From: Caulobacter sp. NIBR2454
Lineage (GTDB): Bacteria; Pseudomonadota; Alphaproteobacteria; Caulobacterales; Caulobacteraceae
DNA: 64,000 nucleotides
Assembly (NCBI RefSeq): GCF_027474405.1
Contig: NZ_CP114871.1
Coordinates: 3,295,001 to 3,359,000 of the forward strand
Reading direction: 5' to 3'
In this document: piece after piece, positions 32,847 through 40,279 of the stretch
Position numbering within the stretch: position 1 is the first letter of the stretch
How the letters are laid out: each line of letters starts with the position of its first letter
Notes under the pieces: generated by a model
Seen by the model: the letters and a program-made list of their open reading frames with translations, nothing else
Told to the model about the DNA's origin: nothing
The model's database searches: none
Program-made: the position numbers and the translations under genes

Positions 32847-34270
32847 AGGCTGCGCTCCAGACGTCGTCCCGACCACATGGCCAGGCCTGTGGCGGCCAGG
32901 ACCCAAAGGGCGAGAATCAAAAGGTTCAGTCGCTGCGCGCGCCAAGTTTCCGCCAGATCGGGCCTTGGCGCCTTAAAGCGCAGATGTCGGGTGATGGCGT
33001 CGACATCGGCCATGTAGGGGGCGTCGCCTGGCGGGCGGTTTTTGATGATGTCGCGGTTGAGCGTCTGGATCAGTTCGTACCGGTAGGCTTCGGCGGCCAT
33101 CAAAAAGCGTTGGTGCGCGGCCCAGTCAGTCTGGGCGTAGGCGGCCGAAAGGGGGCGCGCCGCCAGGGTCGGCGCCAGCAGAGCAAAACCTCGTTGCACG
33201 TCGGCCTGGGCGGCGTAGAGAGCGCGCAGGCGCTCATAGTGGCGGCGATAGGCCTTCGTGGAGTTTTCCTCACCAAACTCCAGCGCCACGCCCGACCAGT
33301 TGATCGGCAGGTCCTCGATATCGGTCACGCCATAACGTTGCAGGGTCTTAGCTTTCAGAGCGTCCAGCCGGGCGTCGGCCGGGTCATGGCCATTGGGTCC
33401 GTTCTTGGCTTCATCGCTCACCGCCTCCTCGAAGGCCGGAGCGGTCGGGGTGGGGTGGAGCTGTTCGGCCAAGGCCGGGACGACGCGCGGGGCCAGCAGG
33501 GTCGAGAGGGCCCAGACGGTGAGCATGACCGTCAGGCAAAGCCGCGCCGAAGCCAGGCGCGCCGAGACGCCGACCGTCAGGATGGCGAAGGCGCACAGGT
33601 AAAGCCCGTAGCCGGACGCCAAGATCGCAAGCGCGCTCCATCCGCCTTCGCCGGCGGCCAGCAGGGTCGCAGAGCCGGCCACACCAAAGAGCAGAACGAC
33701 GCTCAGGGCCGCAAGGCAAAGGCCAAGGGCGCGGCCCAGCACCAGCCGCGTGGTCGAGGCGCCTGACGCAACCTCCTGGCGCAGACGATCGCGCGCCGCC
33801 TCGCCCGAGAAGGCGGTGAAGCCGGCCAGGATGATCAGCAAGGGCGCAACGACCTGCAGCGCCCAGGCGGGACTAAAGCCAGCAAAACGCGACAGCGCCG
33901 CACCGCCCTCGGAGGGTCGATCACGCGAAGGGTTCTGCGCATGGCTCTCCAGGCGAACGGACGTGCCCAGTTGGTCCATCAGCCCTGGATCAAAGGCCGC
34001 CAGGGGCGAGATGTCTGGATAGACATTGCGGCCAAAGTGCGCGGCCCCGTGCGGATTGGCCTGCCCCTGCGCCGCCCAGACTTCAGCATCCTGGGCCGCC
34101 GCGGCGGCCCGCTCTTCACGCAGGGTTTGGTGGCGAGCGTAGCCGGCGGCCAAGCTGGCGAAGGCCACCAGAAGAAGGATCGCGCCCGCCCAGGCCAGAC
34201 GCCGGTCGCGCAGCATCAGGCGCAGTTGCGTGGCGGCCGCGGCGATGATGATCGAAGAGGGACGGGCCAT
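32843..34270 (-). CDS. ABC-2 type permease, DUF3526-like, copy A
   Basis: A 475-residue membrane protein with the same plan as its neighbour. A helix at about residues 25-45 precedes a periplasmic domain (GRNVYPDISPLAAFDPGLMDQLGTSVRLESHAQN), then a membrane half with EAARDRLRQEVASGASTTRLVLGRALG as the coupling region, and another large soluble loop (about 275-370). It starts 12 bp after the TonB receptor stop. Tandem permeases of this type with a TonB receptor suggest a trans-envelope transport or maturation system; no substrate is apparent. Confidence 0.85.
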   Translation of the reverse strand: MARPSSIIIAAAATQLRLMLRDRRLAWAGAILLLVAFASLAAGYARHQTLREERAAAAAQDAEVWAAQGQANPHGAAHFGRNVYPDISPLAAFDPGLMDQLGTSVRLESHAQNPSRDRPSEGGAALSRFAGFSPAWALQVVAPLLIILAGFTAFSGEAARDRLRQEVASGASTTRLVLGRALGLCLAALSVVLLFGVAGSATLLAAGEGGWSALAILASGYGLYLCAFAILTVGVSARLASARLCLTVMLTVWALSTLLAPRVVPALAEQLHPTPTAPAFEEAVSDEAKNGPNGHDPADARLDALKAKTLQRYGVTDIEDLPINWSGVALEFGEENSTKAYRRHYERLRALYAAQADVQRGFALLAPTLAARPLSAAYAQTDWAAHQRFLMAAEAYRYELIQTLNRDIIKNRPPGDAPYMADVDAITRHLRFKAPRPDLAETWRAQRLNLLILALWVLAATGLAMWSGRRLERSL

Positions 34271-34282
34271 GGCGCCGCCCCC

Positions 34283-36451
34283 TTAAAAGCGCGCGCGAAG
34301 CGCGACGGTGATGTTCCGCGGATCGCCGTAGGTGTTGTAGGTGTTGGGCCCGCCGATCCGAGCGTAATAGACCTTGTCGAACACGTTGTTGAGCGAGGCC
34401 GATAGGGCGATCTTGGGCGTTAAAGCATAGCCTGCGTGCAGGCTGAAGATGGCGTACGGGTCCTGCTCTCGCACCCCGGCCACCCCTGCCCCGATGAAGG
34501 TGCTTTGGGCGTGCATGCCCGCCGCGATCCATCCCCGGCTCCAGCCCGCGGCGCTTGGCGTGTACTTGGCGAAGGCCTTGAGGGTGTGCTTGGGCTCCCA
34601 GGTGTCGAAGGCAGCGCCCACCAGGCTGGCGTTGGAGTTGGCTAGGTGCTCGGTCTCGAGGAAGGAATAGCCGAACGAGAGATCCACGCCGGTCATCGGC
34701 CGGCCGGTGATCTCCAGATCGGCGCCGCGAACTTCAACCTCGCCCAGTTGTAGGAAGAAGCCCGGATGGGCCACGTCCGCGAAGGAGCGGTTTACGTCGC
34801 GCGTGCGGAAGATGGCGAGTGAGGCGTTCAGGCCCTCGTTGAAGAACGTCCCTTTCACGCCCCCCTCGATCTGCTTTCCCACCCGAGGGTCCAGGGGCGT
34901 GCCGCCGCCCGCATCCCACTTCAGAGCGGTTTGCGGAACGAAGATGTCCGAATAGCTGCCGTATAGGGTGATGTTGGGGCGCAGGTAGTAGACCAGCCCC
35001 CCATAGGGGGTCACGACGTCCTCCTCCTTGCCCTGGCTGGCGAAGTTGGTGGGGTTGGGATTGGGGGCGGTGGTGCGGAACTTGGAGTCAAAGTCGCTCA
35101 GGCGCGCGCCCAGGACCAGGCTCAGGCCGTCGAGGATTTCAAATCGGCCCTGACCGTAGAAACCGGTCTGTTCGGTGCGGGTGTGTCCGCCGTTGTTGTG
35201 GACGAAGTTGGGGCGCGGAACGGCGGCGGCCTCGGCGAGCGATATGCCCGCGGCCGCCGGCGTGCCGGTATAGGCGATGTTGCTGACGCCCGTATTTTTC
35301 TGCTCGTAGAGCTCGTAGCTGTAGCCGAGCGTCAGCAGGTGATCGCGGCCCAGAAACTTCAGCGGGCCCGAAGCGTATAGGTCCACGCCCGTGCGGTCGG
35401 TCGTGCCGTCGTTGTCGCGGCGATTGTAGCTGGAGAAGCGGCCAGTCACCGGGTTCAGACCGATGCCGGGCGTGGGGTAGCCGTCGTTGAAGATCTTGCG
35501 CTGCTCGCGATAGGTCGCCTTGGCGCGCAGCACCCAATCATTGTCCAGTTCGTGGCGCAGATCGGCGGCGTATTCGAGGGTCTCGTAGACGTTGAGATTC
35601 CAGTCCGGATACTGATTGGTCGAGCGCGGCACGTCCAAGAACTGGTTGTGCGACGGGTGACCGGCCAGGGCGTAGTTGGCCAGGCCCATGCTCAGGGCCT
35701 CGCCCCGATCATCCTGGTAGGTGATCATGGCCGAGGCCAGGGTGTGATCGGTGATGTCCAGATCCAAGGCCCCGTAGGCGACGACCTTTTCCTCGTGCGA
35801 GCGATCGGTGAAGAAGTCGCGCTCCAGGTACGATCCGGCGAAGCGACCACGAAGCCGTCCATCGAGCGCCAGCGGCCCGCCGATATCGGCTTCCACGCGA
35901 TAGTTGTTCCAGGTTCCGGCAGAAGCGGCGACGGTGGCGAAGAACTCGCCGGGCGCGCGCTTGCGGACGAAATTGGCCGTGCCGCTAGGCTGACCCGACC
36001 CTTTGAAAATGCCGGCAGGACCCCGCAGAACCTCGATCTGCTCATAGACCACAAGATCAAATTCCTGAGCCTGGCCGCTATTCCAGGCCGGGATGCCGTC
36101 ATAGGAGACGTCCAACAGATAGCCGCGAGACCGGATCTGACCGATCAGACCGTCCCAGGTGCTGACATAGACGCCAGGGACCTGAGCCAGGGCGTCGACC
36201 ATGGTCACCAGGTTCTGGTCCTGGATGCGTTGCTGGGTGATGACGCTGATGGTGTTGGGCACTTCAAGCACCGACACCGGCTCCTTACCGCCGACGGTGA
36301 CCGTCTTGGCGACATAGCCTCCCTTGGCGCCTTCGACGGTCACCGAGCTCACAGCGGTGTCCGCCGCTTCCGCCCATGCCGGAGCGGCGTTCGCGCAAAG
36401 CAGCACAGATAGGCCGGCGCCCGCCAAGGCGCGGTATTTGAACGATTGCAT
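34283..36451 (-). CDS. TonB-dependent receptor, siderophore-type
   Basis: A 722-residue outer-membrane receptor. The start at 36451 (MQSFKYRALAGAGLSVLLCANAAPAWAEA) gives a normal signal peptide; the open frame upstream is not coding-like. The TonB region is SSVTVEGAKGGYVAKTVTVGGKEPVSVLEVPNTISVITQQRI in outline, typical of siderophore receptors. The plug has YEQIEVLRGPAGIFKGSGQPSGT, and the barrel ends in NITVALRARF with the terminal Phe. It begins the ABC-permease operon. Confidence 0.92.
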   Translation of the reverse strand: MQSFKYRALAGAGLSVLLCANAAPAWAEAADTAVSSVTVEGAKGGYVAKTVTVGGKEPVSVLEVPNTISVITQQRIQDQNLVTMVDALAQVPGVYVSTWDGLIGQIRSRGYLLDVSYDGIPAWNSGQAQEFDLVVYEQIEVLRGPAGIFKGSGQPSGTANFVRKRAPGEFFATVAASAGTWNNYRVEADIGGPLALDGRLRGRFAGSYLERDFFTDRSHEEKVVAYGALDLDITDHTLASAMITYQDDRGEALSMGLANYALAGHPSHNQFLDVPRSTNQYPDWNLNVYETLEYAADLRHELDNDWVLRAKATYREQRKIFNDGYPTPGIGLNPVTGRFSSYNRRDNDGTTDRTGVDLYASGPLKFLGRDHLLTLGYSYELYEQKNTGVSNIAYTGTPAAAGISLAEAAAVPRPNFVHNNGGHTRTEQTGFYGQGRFEILDGLSLVLGARLSDFDSKFRTTAPNPNPTNFASQGKEEDVVTPYGGLVYYLRPNITLYGSYSDIFVPQTALKWDAGGGTPLDPRVGKQIEGGVKGTFFNEGLNASLAIFRTRDVNRSFADVAHPGFFLQLGEVEVRGADLEITGRPMTGVDLSFGYSFLETEHLANSNASLVGAAFDTWEPKHTLKAFAKYTPSAAGWSRGWIAAGMHAQSTFIGAGVAGVREQDPYAIFSLHAGYALTPKIALSASLNNVFDKVYYARIGGPNTYNTYGDPRNITVALRARF

Positions 36452-36699
36452 GCAAAGCCCCCGAGCGGGCCGCAAAGCGACCCCGCCCTTACTGATATGA
36501 TATAACATACCTCCTAGCGATGGGAGAGCTTGAGTGCAACCGTCTCCCCGCGCCGGGGCGGGCGCGGCCAAGGATGACTGGAATCTGGACGCTGATCGCG
36601 GAGCGCTGAGCGATCCTTCAGCACCGGATCGTTAGCCAGCAGGCCCGAAGGCCGCAACGTGGAGGTCGCCCGCCGTCAGCGGCGGCCGGTTGCGTTCAG

Positions 36700-37617
36700 T
36701 CAGAAGGCGTAGACCACGCTTAAGCGCGTGGTGGTGTCGGTCTTGTCCAACGGGATGGGCGGGCTCGTCTCGTGCTTGACCAGGACCGAGGCCTGGGTGG
36801 CCAGATTGCCGATCAGCTTGAAGGTGAGCGAGGTGGTGGAGGTCAGGGTGCTGTTGTCGTCTTGAACATAAGACGAGGTGTCGTTCGACAAGACGACGCC
36901 GTCACGGGGACGCCAAGCGGCCTTAAGGGCGGCGCGGAAGGCGAAGGTGCGATCTTGGCTCCCGTCAACCAGCCAGGTCTGACGCCAACCTGGCCCACCC
37001 TCCAGATCCAGATCGATGTCAGTTCGGTCGATGGCCGAATAGCCCAGGCCGAGCGCCTCGCTGAACCGGCGGTCAAAGCCTGCGACATGGTCCTGCTCCC
37101 AGCCGAGAACACCCAGCGTGTAGCCCCGCTCGCCAAATCGCCGGTTCAATTGGTAGCCGGCCATGTAGCGCTCGCGCGACACCACTCCGTTCTCGCGCGA
37201 ATAGTCGGCCGAAGCCTTGAGCTCGTTGCGCCAGATGGCGGTCTCGCGCGCCAGCGACAGCCCAAGGTTGGCGCCAAGGCTGTCATTGTTGCCTGTGGTG
37301 ACGGCGCCGCCCGCGCGCACCTCGCCCTTCCAGCGCGGGGCAGGCGGCGGAGGAGGCGGCTCCGGGAGCGTGGCGACGACGACCGGCGCCGGCGGGGCTT
37401 CTTTAGGAGCGCCGCCCAGCTCGGCGACAAGGCTATCGACCTGCGGGACAAGTTCGGGATGGGCCTGCCGGGCTAGCTCGGCGACCGACGAGAGCAGACG
37501 GGCGTCGCCGGTCTCGCCCGCCGCGCGGATCATCCTGATGACCGGATCGGGCAGGCTCTGGCCCATGGCGGGCCCAAAGATCATGCTCAGCCCCAAGGCG
37601 ATCGACAGCGCCCTCAT
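36700..37617 (-). CDS. DUF481 outer-membrane beta-barrel protein
   Basis: A 305-residue protein starting at 37617 (MRALSIALGLSMIFGPAMGQ signal; AGGGGAGA upstream). A predicted helical segment (VIRMIRAAGETGDARLLSSVAELARQAHPE) and a Pro-rich linker precede the DUF481 barrel, which starts at WKGEVRAGGAVTTGNNDSLG and ends in a terminal Phe (RLSVVYAF), usual for outer-membrane proteins. The family function is unknown (salt-induced in some bacteria). Confidence 0.85.
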   Translation of the reverse strand: MRALSIALGLSMIFGPAMGQSLPDPVIRMIRAAGETGDARLLSSVAELARQAHPELVPQVDSLVAELGGAPKEAPPAPVVVATLPEPPPPPPAPRWKGEVRAGGAVTTGNNDSLGANLGLSLARETAIWRNELKASADYSRENGVVSRERYMAGYQLNRRFGERGYTLGVLGWEQDHVAGFDRRFSEALGLGYSAIDRTDIDLDLEGGPGWRQTWLVDGSQDRTFAFRAALKAAWRPRDGVVLSNDTSSYVQDDNSTLTSTTSLTFKLIGNLATQASVLVKHETSPPIPLDKTDTTTRLSVVYAF

Positions 37618-37809
37618 CCCATCTCCCCTATGTCCGCCACGCCCCTTCCTGCCCGGCGAAGTCGGCGACAAAACGGCGATGGCCTTGCATCGACATCCGC
37701 ATCGAGCCGCCGGCCGATCCGCAGGTGATGATCGGCTGCAACCACGACAAGGCGTCATCGGCCTGATGGCGGTCCGGATTTTGCGCTTGGAAGCATCGGG
37801 CGCGCTTGA

Positions 37810-39084
37810 TCAAATCTGCGCTCCCTGGCCAGGGCCGCCGATCAAGATGGCGCGAAAATCGTTGACGTTGGTGCGGGTGGGGCCGGTGAAGATCAGGGCG
37901 TCCAGCGCCTCGAAGAAGCCATAGGCGTCATTGGCCTTCAGGCTCTGCTCGGCGCTCAAGCCGCGGTCCGTAGCGCGCGCGAGGATATCGGGTCCGATGG
38001 CGGCGCCGGCATTGTCCTCCACCCCGTCGATGCCGTCGGTGTCGGCCGCCAGGGCGTGGACGCCCCGAGCGCCCTCAAGGTGCTTGGCCAAGGCTAGGAG
38101 ATACTCGCTATTGCGCCCGCCCCGTCCTGCGCCCTTGACGGTGACCGAGGTCTCGCCGCCGCTGAGGATGACCTTTGGCTGCGCATCCAAGGGCTGCTTG
38201 GCCGCGATCGACCGGGCCAAGATCGCATGAGCCCGCCCGACCTCGCGCGCCTCGCCCTCGATGCTGTCGCCAAGCAAGATCGGCGAGATTCCATGTCGCT
38301 CGGCGAAAGCCGCCGCGGCCTGAAGGGACTGGGCGGGCGTGGCGATCAGCACATAGTCGTCGCCCTTGCTCGCGCGCAGTCGCGGGCTTTGACTGCGAGG
38401 ATCGGCCAACCAAGCCAGGATGGAGGCGGGCGTGGCCACCTTCCACGCTCGCAATATCTCCAGGGCGTCGGCGCTCGTGGTCTGGTCCTCGACCGTGGGA
38501 CCTGACGCGATCATCTGAGGATCGTCCCCCGGCACGTCCGAAATCGCCAAGGTCACAAAGCGCGCCGGCCAGGCGGCTTGCCGCAGGCGTCCGCCCTTGA
38601 TGAGGGAAAGGTGCTTTCGAACGGTGTTGATCTGGCTGATGGCGGCGCCGCTGGCCAAAAGGGCGGCGGTCACGCGCCGCTTGTCGTCCAGGCTCACGCC
38701 GGGCGGCGGCGCGGCGAGCAGGGCCGAGCCTCCGCCCGACAGGAGGCAGATGACAAGATCGTCCCTCGTCAGGCCGGCGCAAAGCTCAAGCATCCGCTGG
38801 GCGGCGATCAGGCTCTGCTCGTCGGGGTTAGGGTGGGCGGCCTCAATCACCTCGATCCGCCGACAGGGCGCGCCGTGGCCGTAACGGGTGACCACCACGC
38901 CCTGCAAGGGGCCAGGCCATTGTGTTTCCAGAGCCAGCGCCATGGAGGCAGCCGCCTTGCCGGCGCCCACGACGATCGTACGTCCGCTTGGCGGCGCGGG
39001 CAGGTTGCGCGGCAAGCAGTAGCGTGGGTCAGCCGCCGCGACGGCGGTCTCGAACATCTGGCGAAGGAGGCTTTGCGGATTCAC
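37810..39084 (-). CDS. Glycerate 2-kinase (MOFRL family, TtuD/GckA-like)
   Basis: A 424-residue kinase converting D-glycerate to 2-phosphoglycerate. The N-terminal domain contains VVGAGKAAASMALALE and LLSGGGSALL (phosphate loop), NTVRKHLSLIKGG (catalytic Lys/Arg region) and VPGDDPQMIASGPT. The C-terminal MOFRL domain has SGGETSVTVKGAGRGGRNSEYLL and ADTDGIDG. The family is complete. It links glycolate, tartrate or serine catabolism to glycolysis. It is upstream of the DUF481 gene on the same strand with a ~190-bp gap, so cotranscription is unsure. Confidence 0.93.
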   Translation of the reverse strand: MNPQSLLRQMFETAVAAADPRYCLPRNLPAPPSGRTIVVGAGKAAASMALALETQWPGPLQGVVVTRYGHGAPCRRIEVIEAAHPNPDEQSLIAAQRMLELCAGLTRDDLVICLLSGGGSALLAAPPPGVSLDDKRRVTAALLASGAAISQINTVRKHLSLIKGGRLRQAAWPARFVTLAISDVPGDDPQMIASGPTVEDQTTSADALEILRAWKVATPASILAWLADPRSQSPRLRASKGDDYVLIATPAQSLQAAAAFAERHGISPILLGDSIEGEAREVGRAHAILARSIAAKQPLDAQPKVILSGGETSVTVKGAGRGGRNSEYLLALAKHLEGARGVHALAADTDGIDGVEDNAGAAIGPDILARATDRGLSAEQSLKANDAYGFFEALDALIFTGPTRTNVNDFRAILIGGPGQGAQI

Positions 39085-39169
39085 GGCGATCGATCTTTAT
39101 CCTCAAAAGATATCGCCGCGCCCCCGACCTTAGCCAATGCCGGGGGCGCATCGAACGATCCTGGCTCGT

Positions 39170-39373
39170 CTACATGCTCATATTGACGGTCACGCCGAAG
39201 GTGCGCGGCGGGGCGTAGGCTCCTCGAGGCGAGCTAGAAGGCGCGCGATAGAGCTCAGGCCAGAGGCCGCCGCGCCCGAGACGGCCGCGCCGAAATAAGC
39301 CCGCATGTATTTCGTCGGCCCAGACATAGCTGGCTCTTGCACGAACGGACCGAGCGCGACCTCGGCGCAGACT
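39170..39373 (-). pseudogene. Relic of the C-terminus of a TonB-dependent receptor
   Basis: Reading the minus strand to the stop at 39172-39170 gives a 67-codon frame ending GAYAPPRTFGVTVNMSM, an unmistakable last barrel strand of a TonB receptor, preceded by YVWADEIHAG and GRGGLWPELYRAP. An in-frame TGA at 39376-39374 cuts it off and there is no start codon or ribosome site. Upstream sequence in other frames may hold further eroded parts. No transposase remnant is adjacent. It sits between the GST and glycerate kinase genes. Confidence 0.55.
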
Positions 39374-39424
39374 TCATCGTCCCAGCCGAGGTGACCGACA
39401 AATACCGATTGAAGGGCCAGCCGA

Positions 39425-40222
39425 TCAGCGCTGCAGAGGATTGCCCTCCCGCGGCCCGGAGGGCGCGTGCTGAGGCAGGCGCGGCAGGCTGCCGATCATG
39501 CCATCGGGGCGCGCCTTGGCGAGCATGCGCTGGTAGGCGGGACGCGCCTCGATCTTGGCCTTCCAGGCTGCGATGGCGGGAAACTGGGCCACATCCACCA
39601 GGTTAAGGCCCGTCGCGGCGTTGAGCGGGAACATCATCATGATGTCGGCGCCGGAGAACGCCGCCCCGCCAAACCAAGGGCGCTTGGCGATGAAGTTCTC
39701 AGCGAACTGCACGACCGCTTCGGAATCGACCAGACGCGAGCGCTGCTTGGGCGGCTGGGCGGTCCACGCGCGATAATCGGAGAACAGCCGCGCGGCCAGG
39801 CTGCCTTCCGCAAAATGCATCCACATCAGGTGATCGGGATAGTCGGCGCTGTCGAGGGCGGGCTGCAGCCGGCCGCCGGCGTGCCGGTTGAGGATGAGTT
39901 CGATGATGGAGCCCGACTCCACCAGGATCTGGTCGCCATAGGTGACCGTGGGGGCCATGGGCACGACGGGGCTGAACTGGCGGATCATGGCCATGGACCC
40001 GGCCAGATCGCCGCGCTTGAACTTCAGCTCATAGGGAAGCGCCAGCTCTTCCATGAGCCAGACCAGGCGCTCCGATCGCCGCCCCTCCAGATGGTAGATG
40101 GTCACCCGCGGCATGGGCGCGCCCCCCTTGGGGCCTGTCTTGGCGGCCGCGTGAGCCAAAGGTGCGGCGGCCAGGCCCGCCAGGGCGGCCAGCGAAGCGC
40201 GGCGGCTTGTGGTGTGTTTCAT
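39425..40222 (-). CDS. Glutathione S-transferase-like protein with export signal
   Basis: A 265-residue protein. Residues ~37-260 form a canonical GST: thioredoxin-like half (VTIYHLEGRRSERLVWLMEELALPYELKF; VPTVTYGD-like MAPTVTYGDQILVESGSI with the glutathione-contacting E-S) and an all-alpha C-half with the N-capping region FSGADIMMMFPL. The unusual part is the N-terminus, KHTTSRRASLAALAGLAAAPLAHAA, which looks like a twin-arginine signal (SRRASL) ending in an A-H-A site. It is 57 bp after the TonB receptor gene and probably cotranscribed with it. Confidence 0.85.
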   Translation of the reverse strand: MKHTTSRRASLAALAGLAAAPLAHAAAKTGPKGGAPMPRVTIYHLEGRRSERLVWLMEELALPYELKFKRGDLAGSMAMIRQFSPVVPMAPTVTYGDQILVESGSIIELILNRHAGGRLQPALDSADYPDHLMWMHFAEGSLAARLFSDYRAWTAQPPKQRSRLVDSEAVVQFAENFIAKRPWFGGAAFSGADIMMMFPLNAATGLNLVDVAQFPAIAAWKAKIEARPAYQRMLAKARPDGMIGSLPRLPQHAPSGPREGNPLQR

Positions 40223-40279
40223 GTCTCGTTCCCTAGGGTTCTTACTGGTTGTCGGGCGTCAGGTCGGTCGGCCCTGCGC

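Noticed and set aside
36486..36510. AT-rich TGATATGATATAACATA upstream of the siderophore-type receptor as a Fur or Irr box.
   Set aside because: It does not match the alphaproteobacterial Fur consensus well enough, and similar AT-rich spots are expected in promoters.
39118..39149. Hairpin GCGCCCCCG ... CGGGGGCGC as a terminator.
   Set aside because: A 14-nt loop and no adjacent T run on either strand; could be a weak or decayed terminator of the relic receptor but not supported.
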